Shown: positions 26,846 through 36,292, counted from the first letter of the stretch. The stretch: 64,000 nucleotides of DNA from Bacillota bacterium (GCA_029226935.1 JAQXYZ010000019.1:28432-92431), one strand, 5' to 3'. Numbers and translations are program-made. Notes: generated by a model not told the origin, from the letters alone.

Positions 26846-28177
26846 TTATTCCGCTCCATCAGCAAAAATATTTTTCATCATTTCCACCGATTCTTCAAAG
26901 GAAAACTTGTCATTGACATCCTGCATAAGAAACTGATTTACCTCTCCGATTTTTGAGATGGCATAATCAATTTCAGGATTGCTCCCTGCCTTATATGCCC
27001 CGATATTAATCAAATCCTCCGCCTCATTATAAGTTGCAAGCACATTTTTCAATTTTCCCGCATAGCGCTTATGCTCTCTCTGTGCAATCTGGCTCATACA
27101 TCTGGAAATGCTCTGCAGCACATCAATAGCCGGATAATGATTCTTATGTGCCAGCTTTCTGTTAAGCATAATATGCCCGTCCAAAATACTTCTGGCAGTA
27201 TCTGTAATCGGCTCATTAAAATCATCGCCGTCCACCAGAACGGTATATAGCCCTGTAATGGACCCTTTATCCGAACGCCCTGCGCGTTCCAAAAGCTTGG
27301 GCATTTCGGAATATACACTTGGCGGATACCCTCTCGACACAGGCGGCTCTCCGCTTGCCAGTCCGATTTCCCGCTGAGCCATAGAAAAACGGGTAAGGGA
27401 ATCCATCATAAGAAGTACATCCCTGCCCTGATCGCGGAAATACTCTGCAATTGCAGTGGCGGTCTGCGCCGCCTTCTTGCGTTCCAGCGCTGGTTTATCG
27501 GAAGTTGCTACTACAACCACCGACCGTTTCATGCCCTCCGGCCCCAAATCTCTTTCTATAAACTCGCGAACCTCTCTGCCGCGCTCTCCAATCAGTGCAA
27601 TCACGTTAATGTCTGCTCGGGTGTTTCTCGCAAACATCCCCATCAAGGTGGACTTGCCTACACCGGAACCTGCAAATATCCCAATTCTCTGCCCTTTTCC
27701 AACCGTAATCAGACCATCCACTGCTTTCACGCCAAGGGGCAGCACCTCATCAATAATCTTTCTGTCCATAGGGTCCGGCGGCTTCGCCTCCACTGAATAT
27801 TCTTTTCCTGTGAGTATCAGATTTTCATCTGCTCTGCCAAGTCCATCCAGCGTATGTCCCAGAAGTCCTTCATCCACACGAACCTTTAATGGAGCGCCTG
27901 TATTTTCCACACTGCTGCCGGGCCCGATACCCTCTACATCCTGATAAGGCATCAGCAAATTCTTCCCTTCGCGGAAGCCTACTACCTCTGCCAGAGCAGG
28001 ACTTGCCTGTGCACCCCCGGCGGAAGGATAAATCATGCAGATATCTCCCAGTCTGGCAGAAGGACCTGCACTTTCAATGGTAAGACCCACCACATTGACG
28101 ACCTTCCCCCTAACCTTAAAAAGAGGTTCCTGTATTATATTTGTATATTTTTCTAAATTAATTTCCGATGTAATCAA
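26846..28177 (-). CDS. fliI: flagellar export ATPase FliI
   Basis: A 443-residue FliI, an F1-beta-like ATPase. The P-loop is AGSGVGKS (residues 169-176), Walker B is VLLMMDSLTRF, and the ERGREVREF element and SVYSEMPKLLERAGR are typical. It drives substrate unfolding and entry at the export gate with FliH and FliJ. The start is TTG at 28177 (TTG-ATT-ACA) with GGACGGAAGG upstream. It lies between fliH and fliJ. Confidence 0.96.
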   Translation of the reverse strand: MITSEINLEKYTNIIQEPLFKVRGKVVNVVGLTIESAGPSARLGDICMIYPSAGGAQASPALAEVVGFREGKNLLMPYQDVEGIGPGSSVENTGAPLKVRVDEGLLGHTLDGLGRADENLILTGKEYSVEAKPPDPMDRKIIDEVLPLGVKAVDGLITVGKGQRIGIFAGSGVGKSTLMGMFARNTRADINVIALIGERGREVREFIERDLGPEGMKRSVVVVATSDKPALERKKAAQTATAIAEYFRDQGRDVLLMMDSLTRFSMAQREIGLASGEPPVSRGYPPSVYSEMPKLLERAGRSDKGSITGLYTVLVDGDDFNEPITDTARSILDGHIMLNRKLAHKNHYPAIDVLQSISRCMSQIAQREHKRYAGKLKNVLATYNEAEDLINIGAYKAGSNPEIDYAISKIGEVNQFLMQDVNDKFSFEESVEMMKNIFADGAE

Positions 28178-28199
28178 TAATCCTTCCGTCCTGATTTCT

Positions 28200-29057
28200 T
28201 TACGCTTGTTTCTTATAGGATAAAAGCATCAGCTTTTTTTTCAGTTCTTCCAGCTCTGTTCCAAGAGAACAGTCATAAATACCATTTTCGGTCTCAATCA
28301 TGCACTGTGACTCGGAAAGCGTCATATCAGGTATGATTTCCAAGCTGTCAGAGAGTGTGCCCGTTGCTTCCAGAAGCGTTTTTCTCGCTTCATTTACCTC
28401 CTGATAATCTCCTTTGGACACATGAACAATATAATTTCGTGAGGGCTCCATCTTCTGCATTGCATCCATCAAAAGGCTTACCGTCAGCTGATGATATGAG
28501 CTTAAATCCACTTTAAAAATATGTTCATAGATTCCTGTCAGGGTCTCTATGAACTCCGGTTCCAGCTCTTTTATTTTTTCAGCATATGCCTCCTCCAATT
28601 GAGTCTGCATGCTGATATACTGATCCTTCAGTGCCTGTGCTTCAGCCATTCCCTTTTCGTATCCATCCTGATATCCGGCAGCTCTGGCTTCCTCCAGTGC
28701 ATCCGCCCGCATCTTTTCTATGCTTGCGCTGGCTTCTTCCTTAATTCTTGCGGTTTCGGCTTTAATATCCTCAAGTTCACACCTTGCAGCCTCCAGTTCC
28801 CTGTCAATCGCCTTTTGTTCCTCAACAGAAGCGCTTTTCAGCACGGCTCCTTCGCTGTCCGGGTCAAACAGGGCATCCACATTATCCGCTTCCAGCCCTG
28901 CCATAAATTCCTCTTCTTCCTCTGCGCCCGCATATTCATTCACCGACTGCATTTCAGCAGCTTTCATAAGCTTTTGCTGTACCAGTTCATTGGTATCTAT
29001 AACACGGGTATCATCATTGACAACAACCCACCCCGCTTTAAACAGATTATTAGACAA
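28200..29057 (-). CDS. fliH: flagellar export stator-like protein FliH
   Basis: About 285 residues. The N-terminus is MSNNLFKAGWVVVNDDTRVI, the middle is an acidic segment and a long coiled coil (about 95-180, with GYQDGYEKGMAEAQALKDQY holding the GxxxG-type repeats), and the C-terminal domain ends LEELKKKLMLLSYKKQA. FliH inhibits FliI and links it to the C-ring. I chose the TTG at 29057 because it matches FliH N-termini and overlaps the fliG stop by only 8 bp; another TTG at 29090 would add 11 residues. Confidence 0.9.
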   Translation of the reverse strand: MSNNLFKAGWVVVNDDTRVIDTNELVQQKLMKAAEMQSVNEYAGAEEEEEFMAGLEADNVDALFDPDSEGAVLKSASVEEQKAIDRELEAARCELEDIKAETARIKEEASASIEKMRADALEEARAAGYQDGYEKGMAEAQALKDQYISMQTQLEEAYAEKIKELEPEFIETLTGIYEHIFKVDLSSYHQLTVSLLMDAMQKMEPSRNYIVHVSKGDYQEVNEARKTLLEATGTLSDSLEIIPDMTLSESQCMIETENGIYDCSLGTELEELKKKLMLLSYKKQA

Positions 29058-30066
29058 TGATCTCGTCACCTCCACCTCTGGAAATGACAATTTCTCCTGA
29101 ATCTTCCAGTTTTCTGATAATATTTACAATCTTCTGCTGTGCTTCTTCTACATCCTTCATACGCACAGGCCCCATAAACTCCATGTCTTCCTTAATCATG
29201 ACAGCCAGACGCTTAGACAGGTTGTTAAAGATTGCAGTCTGTACCTGTTCGTTGGCACCTTTCAGTGCAAGTCCAAGGTCATTGTTATCCACATCACGCA
29301 GCACTCTCTGTATAGCGCGGTCGTCCAAAAGCAGAATATCCTCGAATACAAACATCTTCTTTCTGATTTCGTCTGCCAGCTCCGGTTCTTCAATTTCCAG
29401 AGTTTCCATAATGTGTTTTTCTGTACCGCGGTCTACTGTATTCAAAATATCTACCACAGCATCTACACCACCGATAATGGTATAGTCCTGATTTACTAAA
29501 GATGCAAGCTTTGACTCCAATACCTTTTCCACTTCCTTTACGATATCAGGACTTGTTCTGTCCATAACAGCAATACGCTTTGCCACATCCGCCTGGCGGT
29601 TAGGTGGCAATGCCGAAATAATCAGCGCGGACTGGGAAGCCGGCAGATAAGACAAAATGAGGGCAATTGTCTGGGGATGCTCATCCTGAATAAAGTTAAG
29701 GAGCTGTGCTGCATCTGTCTTACGCACAAACTCAAACGGCTTAACCTGCAGCGAAGCTGTCAGTTTACCGATTACATCCATTGCCTTTTCAGAGCCAAGC
29801 GCCTTCTCCAAAAGCTCCTTGGCATAAGAAATACCGCCTTCCGCAATGTATTGCTGTGCAAGGCAGACCTGATAAAACTCCTCAATTACCTCTTCCTTTA
29901 CCTGTGGCGTCACACTTCTGGTATTGGCAATTTCAAGTGTCAGTTCTTCAATTTCTTCTTCTTTTAAATGTTTAAATATAAGTGCTGACTTTTCGGGTCC
30001 CAATGCAATCAAAAGGATTGCTGCTTTTTGAATTCCCGAAATCTTTTCCTCGGCATATCTGGGCAT
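29050..30066 (-). CDS. fliG: flagellar motor switch protein FliG
   Basis: A 338-residue FliG. The N-terminal domain binds FliF; the middle has the conserved FIQDEHPQTIALILSYLPAS (EHPQ motif, about residues 126-145), and the C-terminal charged torque domain contains LLLDDRAIQRVLRDVDNNDL, which carries the Arg and Asp residues that face MotA. It is the torque ring of the C-ring. The ATG at 30066 has GGAGGAATAG upstream. fliF is immediately upstream (35-base gap); fliH overlaps its end. Confidence 0.97.
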   Translation of the reverse strand: MPRYAEEKISGIQKAAILLIALGPEKSALIFKHLKEEEIEELTLEIANTRSVTPQVKEEVIEEFYQVCLAQQYIAEGGISYAKELLEKALGSEKAMDVIGKLTASLQVKPFEFVRKTDAAQLLNFIQDEHPQTIALILSYLPASQSALIISALPPNRQADVAKRIAVMDRTSPDIVKEVEKVLESKLASLVNQDYTIIGGVDAVVDILNTVDRGTEKHIMETLEIEEPELADEIRKKMFVFEDILLLDDRAIQRVLRDVDNNDLGLALKGANEQVQTAIFNNLSKRLAVMIKEDMEFMGPVRMKDVEEAQQKIVNIIRKLEDSGEIVISRGGGDEIIV

Positions 30067-30101
30067 ACCTGTCTATTCCTCCTCCAAAGACCTTCTTACG
30101 C

Positions 30102-31709
30102 TTAACCCCATTCCTCATTCAGCCAGTTACGCAGCAGATTTGCTACAGCCTCTGGATTTTCTTCTACAAATTTTTCTATCATTTTTCTGGTTTCAGATAT
30201 CTGTTCGGTGCCAATATCCTCAAGTTCCACCTCCGGCTGAGACTGGAGCAGATTTTCCACCGACAATTCTTCCGGCTGCTCTGCCTCCTTCTCGGAGCGC
30301 ATGCTCCTTAACACTACAAAACCAAGAAGTGCAAGAATTACGATAATCAAAATAATCTGCATCACATCAGAAGCAGATATGTTCAGTCCCTCGGCATCAA
30401 AAAACACATTCTCCGAATATGCTACAATTGCAATATTTTCCTTCGGAAAGCCTGTTGCCTTGGATACAACATCATATAATTCATCAGAAACAGTCACCTG
30501 TTCCTGCCCCGCATTTGCCAGCTTATATTCCTCCCACGTAATACCGTCGAGAAGTCCCTGAGCCTTCACATCCTCCTCCCTGACCACATTCATGTTAGTT
30601 GCAGCCAGAGAAATGGTGGACTGATTGTAGTTGATACTCCCCGGAAGAATTTCCTGATTGGTAATTCTCTCCGAAGGGAGATAGTTGCGTTCTTCTTCTG
30701 TGACCGTAGAACTGCTCTCGCTGTTATCCTGATAAACATATTCTGTTTCCAGCTGCTGACCGTTGGAATCCGTCCCCGGAACATCGCCTCCGCCATTAGT
30801 CGACTCGGAGCTGTAAATTCTCTCCGAAGCAAGATAGCCCTGAGTATTCCCATCTGCCACATAATATTCATGGTCCGTTACTGTCTTGGAAGAAAAGTCC
30901 ATATCAAGATTGACCGCCACTTCCACCTTGTCAAACTCATTGGTGCCAAGAAGAACCTGCCGAACATCATTTTTCAATTTTGTTTCCCATTGGGATTTTA
31001 CCCCCATCTGGGAACTTGCCGTTCCTGCCGCACTGTAGCTGTCATCTCCGGAAAACAGCGTATTTCCGGTAGTATCCATGATCACAACATTTTCAGAAGT
31101 CTTATTTCCAATCGCTACTGCAACCGCCTTTGCAAGCCCCGCTGCATTCTCTGTGGTAAATTCCCCTTCCAATTCCAGCAAAATCCAGACAGATGACTCT
31201 TCCTCCGTCTTGATCAGCGTTCCATCCTTCTCGGGAATATACAAATCTACCACCGCACTCTTAATGGAAGTGAACTTGCCGATAATATCATTGGCAAGAC
31301 GGTTCTCCAGATAGAGTTCGTACCGTTTCTGCTTATCTGCTTCCGTGGTACTGAAACCGCCATCAGTAACATTGTCAATTGTGTATGTATATGCCTGAAT
31401 ATCATTGGCGCCGAGTAGCAAGCTGGCATCCGACTGCTGATCCTTATTGATCTTAATCTGATAGCCATCATCAGAGACCTGATAGTCAAGCCCTTCCCCT
31501 TCCAGAAGCTCCACAATCTCCGATGCTTCCTTCGTACTTTCACAGTTTACCAGCACAATGTACTGTGGTCTTGTAAGTATCGTAATCAGAATCGCAAAGG
31601 CTAAAATAACACCCGCTGCTGCACATATGATAAACGTTTTCTGTTTGGCAGAGAATTTGTTCCACCATTCCAAAACCTTATTCAAAAGTTCCTTTATCCT
31701 GTCTGCCAT
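30102..31709 (-). CDS. fliF: flagellar MS-ring protein FliF
   Basis: A 535-residue FliF. It has two membrane helices (about 22-44, FIICAAAGVILAFAILITIL; and about 445-465, VMQIILIIVILALLGFVVLR) flanking a large extracytoplasmic region made of ring-building motifs (LLGANDIQAYTYTIDNVTDG, YLENRLANDIIGKFTSIKSA). The C-terminal tail (EKFVEENPEAVANLLRNWLN) binds FliG. It is the base of the motor and export gate housing. ATG 31709 follows GAAGAAGGGG. Confidence 0.96.
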   Translation of the reverse strand: MADRIKELLNKVLEWWNKFSAKQKTFIICAAAGVILAFAILITILTRPQYIVLVNCESTKEASEIVELLEGEGLDYQVSDDGYQIKINKDQQSDASLLLGANDIQAYTYTIDNVTDGGFSTTEADKQKRYELYLENRLANDIIGKFTSIKSAVVDLYIPEKDGTLIKTEEESSVWILLELEGEFTTENAAGLAKAVAVAIGNKTSENVVIMDTTGNTLFSGDDSYSAAGTASSQMGVKSQWETKLKNDVRQVLLGTNEFDKVEVAVNLDMDFSSKTVTDHEYYVADGNTQGYLASERIYSSESTNGGGDVPGTDSNGQQLETEYVYQDNSESSSTVTEEERNYLPSERITNQEILPGSINYNQSTISLAATNMNVVREEDVKAQGLLDGITWEEYKLANAGQEQVTVSDELYDVVSKATGFPKENIAIVAYSENVFFDAEGLNISASDVMQIILIIVILALLGFVVLRSMRSEKEAEQPEELSVENLLQSQPEVELEDIGTEQISETRKMIEKFVEENPEAVANLLRNWLNEEWG

Positions 31710-31747
31710 AGTTTCCCCTTCTTCCGTTTTTCCCCTTACTTACCTGC

Positions 31748-32065
31748 TTAAATCTGCATCTGCATAATTTCCCGGTATGCCTCCAATGCCTTGTCTCTCA
31801 CTGCTACTGTGTACTGTAGGGCAGTCGATGCCTTCTGAAGTGCAATGGTAAGCTCATGAGTGTTTTCCGTCTCTCCCAGCGCCCATTTAATCTCCTCGTT
31901 CTCAGCATCAGAAAGATATGCATTCGTTGTATTTAAGCTTTCTAAAGCCTTATTAAAAAGACTTCCAAATTCTCCCGTAGATTCACTTAATTTTGAAGCG
32001 GAAGATGCTTCCGCCGCCTTTTGCACCGCACCGGATGACAGATTATAAAAAGATGAAATATCCAT
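31748..32065 (-). CDS. fliE: flagellar hook-basal body protein FliE
   Basis: A 105-residue FliE. The C-terminus holds the conserved TIALQKASTALQYTVAVRDK followed by ALEAYREIMQMQI, which joins the MS ring to the rod. The start is ATG 32065 with GAGAGGATAAGG upstream. It is third in the operon between flgC and fliF, as in nearly all Firmicute fla operons. Confidence 0.95.
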   Translation of the reverse strand: MDISSFYNLSSGAVQKAAEASSASKLSESTGEFGSLFNKALESLNTTNAYLSDAENEEIKWALGETENTHELTIALQKASTALQYTVAVRDKALEAYREIMQMQI

Positions 32066-32087
32066 TTGCCCTTATCCTCTCAGTTCA

Positions 32088-32537
32088 TTATGCCTGTCCC
32101 ATTTCAAGTCCCTTGGTTGCAATGGTCTTGCTTGCATTAAAAGCAGTTGCATTTGCCTCATAGGAACGGCTTGCATCAATCAGGTTCGTCATTTCCGTCA
32201 CAATATTTACATTTGGATATGTAACATAGCCATTCTCATCGGCATCCGGATGGGAAGGGTCATAGACCATATTCATCTGCGTCCAATTATCTTCCACAAC
32301 CTTACTTACTCTGACTCCCTGCCCCTGAAACTTACTGCTGGCATTCCCCAAAAAGCTGCTGAAATTTCCCACCTGCGGTCCCCGTTCTTCAAAGGTCACT
32401 ACCTTACGTCTGTAGGGGGTTCCATCCTGCGTTCTTGTGGTATTGGCATTTGCCACATTTTCGGAAATCGTGTCCATACGATACCTCTGCGCAGTCATAC
32501 CGGATGCATTGATACTAAATGAATTAAATATACTCAT
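32088..32537 (-). CDS. flgC: flagellar rod protein FlgC
   Basis: A 149-residue proximal rod protein. The N-terminus (SINASGMTAQRYRMDTISEN) includes the ANANTTRT motif; the central VVTFEERGPQV and the C-terminal YPNVNIVTEMTNLIDASRSY plus ANATAFNASKTIATKGLEMG match rod and hook family ends. It assembles with FlgB, FlgF and FlgG. It follows flgB by 16 bases with AGGTGGAGG upstream of the ATG. Confidence 0.96.
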   Translation of the reverse strand: MSIFNSFSINASGMTAQRYRMDTISENVANANTTRTQDGTPYRRKVVTFEERGPQVGNFSSFLGNASSKFQGQGVRVSKVVEDNWTQMNMVYDPSHPDADENGYVTYPNVNIVTEMTNLIDASRSYEANATAFNASKTIATKGLEMGQA

Positions 32538-32553
32538 ACTTCTCTACCTCCAC

Positions 32554-32943
32554 CTATTTCATGACCAGCTTCAGGTTGGTAAATTCCTGATTGATACTGT
32601 TGATTAATCCGTTATATTTAATCTGGTTAGATGCCAGTTCCACATTTTCCGTATCAATATCCACATTATTGCCATCCAGCCTGTAGGAGAAATTTGCCGA
32701 ATCTGTATATACTCTGGGTTCTAATTCCGTACCCGTCACATTGGAAACCTTAGCGTCCACCGTCTTGTATCTGGAATTTCCCAAAGCCCTCTTAAGCTGT
32801 GACTCAAAATTCACATCCTGCCTTTTATATCCCGGTGTATCCACGTTGGCGATATTATTGGCAAGAATATCATTTCTCAGCCATGAGGCATCTGCTGCCT
32901 TTCCAATTACATTCACATAGTCAAACACATTGCTGTTAATCAT
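32554..32943 (-). CDS. flgB: flagellar rod protein FlgB
   Basis: A 129-residue FlgB, first gene of the fla/che operon. The N-terminal motif WLRNDILANNIANVDTPGYK and the basic DVNFESQLKRAL region are typical. The C-terminus is short (INSINQEFTNLKLVMK). The ATG at 32943 has AAAGGAG six bases upstream. The leader holds a 7-bp TATGCCC/GGGCATA hairpin (32984-33008) and a sigma-A-like promoter, both described separately. Confidence 0.96.
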   Translation of the reverse strand: MINSNVFDYVNVIGKAADASWLRNDILANNIANVDTPGYKRQDVNFESQLKRALGNSRYKTVDAKVSNVTGTELEPRVYTDSANFSYRLDGNNVDIDTENVELASNQIKYNGLINSINQEFTNLKLVMK

Positions 32944-32983
32944 CTGATAACTCCTTTCCTAAGGCGTCCACGGTTTCGGGTGT

Positions 32984-33008
32984 TATGCCCTGCCTGCGTT
33001 CGGGCATA
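32984..33008 (-). promoter_or_regulatory. hairpin in the flgB 5' leader
   Basis: TATGCCC and GGGCATA form a perfect 7-bp stem with an 11-base loop. The element is close to the predicted 5' end of the fla/che mRNA, about 20 bases after the -10 box. It could protect the very long transcript from 5' degradation or slow it. No riboswitch consensus fits this short leader. Confidence 0.5.
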
Positions 33009-33026
33009 CCTCACCTACCTTATTAC

Positions 33027-33054
33027 ATTATAGTTTATTTACCCGAAAAGACAA
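33027..33054 (-). promoter_or_regulatory. sigma-A-like promoter of the fla/che operon
   Basis: On the minus strand TTGTCT (-35, 33049-33054) is followed by a 16-base spacer and a perfect TATAAT (-10, 33027-33032), about 84 bases ahead of the flgB start. This suggests the operon is transcribed by the housekeeping sigma factor, as in Bacillus. Confidence 0.65.
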
Positions 33055-33148
33055 GGTCTTTTTACAAAAAAATCAAATCATTATACTTTATGTTGTGCAT
33101 TTGGTATACATAACAACCCTATATATAGTTTTTATGTATTCCCAGCCA

Positions 33149-33175
33149 TTTTTTCAAAAAACTGTTTTGAAAATA
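33149..33175. promoter_or_regulatory. weak tandem CodY-like boxes upstream of fla/che promoter
   Basis: Two overlapping 15-base sites (33149-33163 and 33161-33175) each match about 11 of 15 positions of the CodY consensus AATTTTCWGAAAATT. They sit about 95-150 bases upstream of the predicted -35 box in AT-rich DNA between codY and flgB. CodY represses motility in Bacillus, but 11/15 in AT-rich sequence is weak evidence. Confidence 0.25.
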
Positions 33176-33215
33176 AAAAAGGACCTAATCTGCTTCTCGC
33201 TTCATAAATCCTTTT
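33170..33215 (-). terminator. possible codY terminator
   Basis: After the codY stop, AAAAGGA (33209-33215 read on minus) can pair with TCCTTTT (33177-33183), followed by T-rich sequence. The loop is about 25 bases, so the stem is weak. The rest of the 306-base gap 32944-33249 contains the flgB promoter, the leader hairpin and AT-rich sequence with no gene I can support. Confidence 0.35.
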
Positions 33216-33249
33216 ACGCTTACCATAATCCATTATTTGAATATTCAGT

Positions 33250-34035
33250 TTATCTGGAGGTTTCTTTCTTTAATTTCTCCACCTCATCAAACACCATATC
33301 ATTCAATACCTTGATGTAAGTTCCCTTCATCCCTGATGATCTGGATTCGATAACACCTGCACTTTCAAATTTGCGAAGTGCATTTACAATAACCGACCGG
33401 GTAATCCCTACCCTGTCTGCAATCTTGCTCGCTACCAGAATTCCTTCCATGCCGTCCAATTCTTCAAAAATATGCACCACTGCTTCCATCTCGGAATAGG
33501 AAAGTGTATTGATTGCCGACTTGATCACTGCCAGCTTGCGGCTCTCTTCTGCATTTTCCTCATTCACTGCGCGAAGCATTTCAAGTCCCACTACCGTAGT
33601 ACCGTATTCACAGAGAATAATGTCATCAATATCATACTGCTCGGCACATTTATATATAAAAAGTGTTCCAAGTCTTTCACCCGCTATTTCAATGGGTGTA
33701 ATGATTGCCTGAAACTTTTTTATATCTCCCTCTTCAAAGCCAAGCGTCTCAAGATTCACATTTTCCTTGGTGGAAAGCACCGCCAAAAGTCTTTCATTCA
33801 GCATAGAATCTATAAAGCCGCCAACCTGATCTACAATCAGTTCCGTAATAGAATCGACGCCGGGTGCATCACCTACCCCCAGAACCTTCCCCTTCTTACT
33901 GATTACCAGCACATTGGAAGATAATATCTCACATAGTACAGAACAAATATCGTTAAAAACGACCTTGCTGGAATTGTTATTATGAAGAAGTTTACCAATC
34001 TTTCTGGTTTTATCTAACAACTGTACACTGCTCAT
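33250..34035 (-). CDS. codY: GTP-sensing pleiotropic repressor CodY
   Basis: 261 residues from the chosen start, the family's normal length. Residues 1-155 are the GAF-like domain that senses branched-chain amino acids (MSSVQLLDKTRKIGKLLHNN at the start), and residues about 180-260 are the winged helix DNA-binding domain (ASKIADRVGITRSVIVNALR). CodY represses nutrient-stress, motility and virulence genes when GTP and BCAA are high. I use ATG 34035 (GGAGG six bases upstream) instead of an upstream extension with no homology. It lies directly behind topA, as in several clostridia. Confidence 0.97.
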   Translation of the reverse strand: MSSVQLLDKTRKIGKLLHNNNSSKVVFNDICSVLCEILSSNVLVISKKGKVLGVGDAPGVDSITELIVDQVGGFIDSMLNERLLAVLSTKENVNLETLGFEEGDIKKFQAIITPIEIAGERLGTLFIYKCAEQYDIDDIILCEYGTTVVGLEMLRAVNEENAEESRKLAVIKSAINTLSYSEMEAVVHIFEELDGMEGILVASKIADRVGITRSVIVNALRKFESAGVIESRSSGMKGTYIKVLNDMVFDEVEKLKKETSR

Positions 34036-34148
34036 GCCATACCTCCTGCACAAAACTGTCAAAATGATTGTAACACAGGGGTTAGGCAATTTCAACATCT
34101 CAGCCAAAAATTTTATATAATTCCATTAATTAATATAAATTTTCTGAC

Positions 34149-36224
34149 TTATTTATCTGTTTCAGAATTTTTTGTTACATATCCGCAATTTTCATCCATG
34201 CAGGCAAGCTTGTTCCCCTTATATAACATAAGGGAACCGCATTTAGGACATCTTTCTTTTGACGGTTTCTGCCAGACCATAAAATCACACTCCGGATTAC
34301 CGATACAGCCATAATATTTTCTGCCCTTTTTGGTCTTTTTCATTACAATATCTTTGCCGCACTTAGGGCATTCCACACCAATCTTTTCAAAATAAGGCTT
34401 GGTATTACGACACTCCGGGAAACCAGGACATGCCAGAAATCTACCGTGAGGACCATATTTAATGACCATCTGCTTTCCACACAATTCGCAGACCTCATCA
34501 GACACCTCATCCTTGATGTCAACCTCCTGCAATTCCTTCTCGGCAACCTTAACTGCCTCATCCAGATCAGGATAAAAATTGGAAACTACAGTTTTCCAGT
34601 TCACGCTTCCCTCTTCCACACCATCCAGAAGTGCTTCCAGGTTGGCTGTGAAATTCACATCCACAATGGTAGGGAATGCATCCTTCATCATATTGTTGAC
34701 TACCTCTCCCAGTTCCGTTACATAAAGATTTTTATTTTCTTTAACCACATAACGTCTTGCCAGGATTGTGGTAATCGTAGGCGCATAAGTACTTGGACGT
34801 CCAATTCCAAGTTCCTCAAGAGCTCGTACTAAAGACGCTTCTGTATAGTGGGGAGCGGGCTGGGTGAAATGCTGCTTCTCCTCAAAATTCACCAGTTTAA
34901 GCGGCGTGGACACATCAATTCCCTTAACTAAAGTATTCGTTTCCTCCTTCTCATCCTCCTGAATGTAAACACTCATAAAGCCGTCAAAAATGAGTTTGGA
35001 GGCCGCTACGGTAAACCGATGCTCTCCGGCATCTATCTTCACAGAAGTTGTCTCATATTTTGCAGGCTGCATTCTGCTGGCCGCAAATCGTTTCCAGATC
35101 AGCTGATAAAGGCGCAGCTGGTCTCTGGATAAAGAATCTTTCATTTCAAGGGGCGTTCTGCTTAAGTCAGTAGGACGGATTGCCTCATGGGCATCCTGTA
35201 TCTTCCGGTCACTCTTTGACTCTTTGCTGCTGCCCGCTGCATATTCCTTACCATAAGTTTTGGTAATGTATTCCTCCGCCATCCTCTCGGCCTCTTTTGA
35301 GACTCTGGTAGAATCCGTACGAAGATAGGTAATAATACCCACTGTACCGCTGCCCTTAATCTCAACACCCTCATATAACTGCTGAGCAAGGCGCATGGTC
35401 TTCTGGGTAGAGAAATTTAATACCTTGCTGGCTTCCTGCTGCAGCGTGGAAGTCGTAAACGGAAGTGGAGCTTTTTTAAGACGTTCTCCCTTTTTTACCT
35501 CACTTACCTTAAATTCAGCACTTTTTATTTCCTTTAAAATTTCATCCATCTCTTCCCTGGATGAAATTGTTGCCTTACTGTCCTTCCTTCCATAATATTT
35601 CGCTGTCAGGGGCTTCTTTTCTCCCGGCACTGCAAAGGATGCATCCAATGTCCAGTACTCTTCCGGTATAAAGCTGTTAATCTCCTCTTCTCTGTCACAG
35701 ATAATCCGCAGTGCAACTGACTGCACACGTCCGGCACTCAATCCTCTTTTTACCTTTGCCCATAAAAGCGGAGAAATCCGGTATCCCACCATACGGTCCA
35801 ATACACGCCGTGCCTGCTGGGCATCTACCAGATTCATATTGATTTCCCTTGCATTTTTCAGAGATTCCTTTACTGCATTTTTGGTAATTTCATTGAAGGT
35901 GATACGATATACCTTTTTTCCTTCCAACTTTAATGCAATGAAAAGATGCCATGAAATAGCTTCTCCCTCACGGTCAGGGTCAGTTGCCAGATAAATTTTT
36001 TCTGCCTTTTTTACTTCTTTTCGTAAGTTTGCTAAAATGTCACCCTTGCCGCGAATCGTAATATATTTAGGCTCATAGTCATGCTCAACATCAATTCCCA
36101 GCTGGCTCTTGGGCAAATCACGGACATGCCCATTACTTGCTGCCACCTCATAATTCGACCCCAAAAACTTCTTAATCGTCTTTACTTTAGCTGGTGATTC
36201 CACAATTACCAGATATTTTGCCAT
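34149..36224 (-). CDS. topA: DNA topoisomerase I (TopA)
   Basis: A 691-residue type IA topoisomerase. The TOPRIM domain begins at MAKYLVIVESPAKVKTIKKF and holds TDPDREGE (metal ligands Asp82 and Asp84); the catalytic Tyr is residue 300 in GIITYLRTDST. Three C-terminal zinc ribbons, each with four Cys, end the protein (CELCGKQM..., CPKCGKDI..., CPKCGSLM...). It relaxes negative supercoils. I use ATG 36224, with AAAAGGGGATACATT before it; a longer frame upstream begins in unrelated sequence. A promoter and candidate CodY box lie upstream; codY follows. Confidence 0.97.
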   Translation of the reverse strand: MAKYLVIVESPAKVKTIKKFLGSNYEVAASNGHVRDLPKSQLGIDVEHDYEPKYITIRGKGDILANLRKEVKKAEKIYLATDPDREGEAISWHLFIALKLEGKKVYRITFNEITKNAVKESLKNAREINMNLVDAQQARRVLDRMVGYRISPLLWAKVKRGLSAGRVQSVALRIICDREEEINSFIPEEYWTLDASFAVPGEKKPLTAKYYGRKDSKATISSREEMDEILKEIKSAEFKVSEVKKGERLKKAPLPFTTSTLQQEASKVLNFSTQKTMRLAQQLYEGVEIKGSGTVGIITYLRTDSTRVSKEAERMAEEYITKTYGKEYAAGSSKESKSDRKIQDAHEAIRPTDLSRTPLEMKDSLSRDQLRLYQLIWKRFAASRMQPAKYETTSVKIDAGEHRFTVAASKLIFDGFMSVYIQEDEKEETNTLVKGIDVSTPLKLVNFEEKQHFTQPAPHYTEASLVRALEELGIGRPSTYAPTITTILARRYVVKENKNLYVTELGEVVNNMMKDAFPTIVDVNFTANLEALLDGVEEGSVNWKTVVSNFYPDLDEAVKVAEKELQEVDIKDEVSDEVCELCGKQMVIKYGPHGRFLACPGFPECRNTKPYFEKIGVECPKCGKDIVMKKTKKGRKYYGCIGNPECDFMVWQKPSKERCPKCGSLMLYKGNKLACMDENCGYVTKNSETDK

Positions 36225-36263
36225 AATGTATCCCCTTTTTCCTTGAAACTTATAACGTGCTTC

Positions 36264-36292
36264 ACTATACACCACTTTCCATACGGTTGCAA
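36264..36292 (-). promoter_or_regulatory. topA-codY promoter
   Basis: On the minus strand, TTGCAA (-35, 36287-36292), a 17-base spacer and TATAGT (-10, 36264-36269) lie about 40 bases upstream of the topA ATG. Each hexamer is one mismatch off consensus. This is likely to transcribe topA and codY together. Confidence 0.65.

Noticed and set aside
30590..31543. Antisense and alternative-frame open frames inside fliF (93, 108 and 98 residues)
   Set aside because: They overlap a full-length FliF and carry no homology.
32944..33249. Possible c-di-GMP or other riboswitch upstream of flgB
   Set aside because: The leader from the predicted start to flgB is only about 80 bases and contains no aptamer core I could recognise; it has just a simple hairpin.
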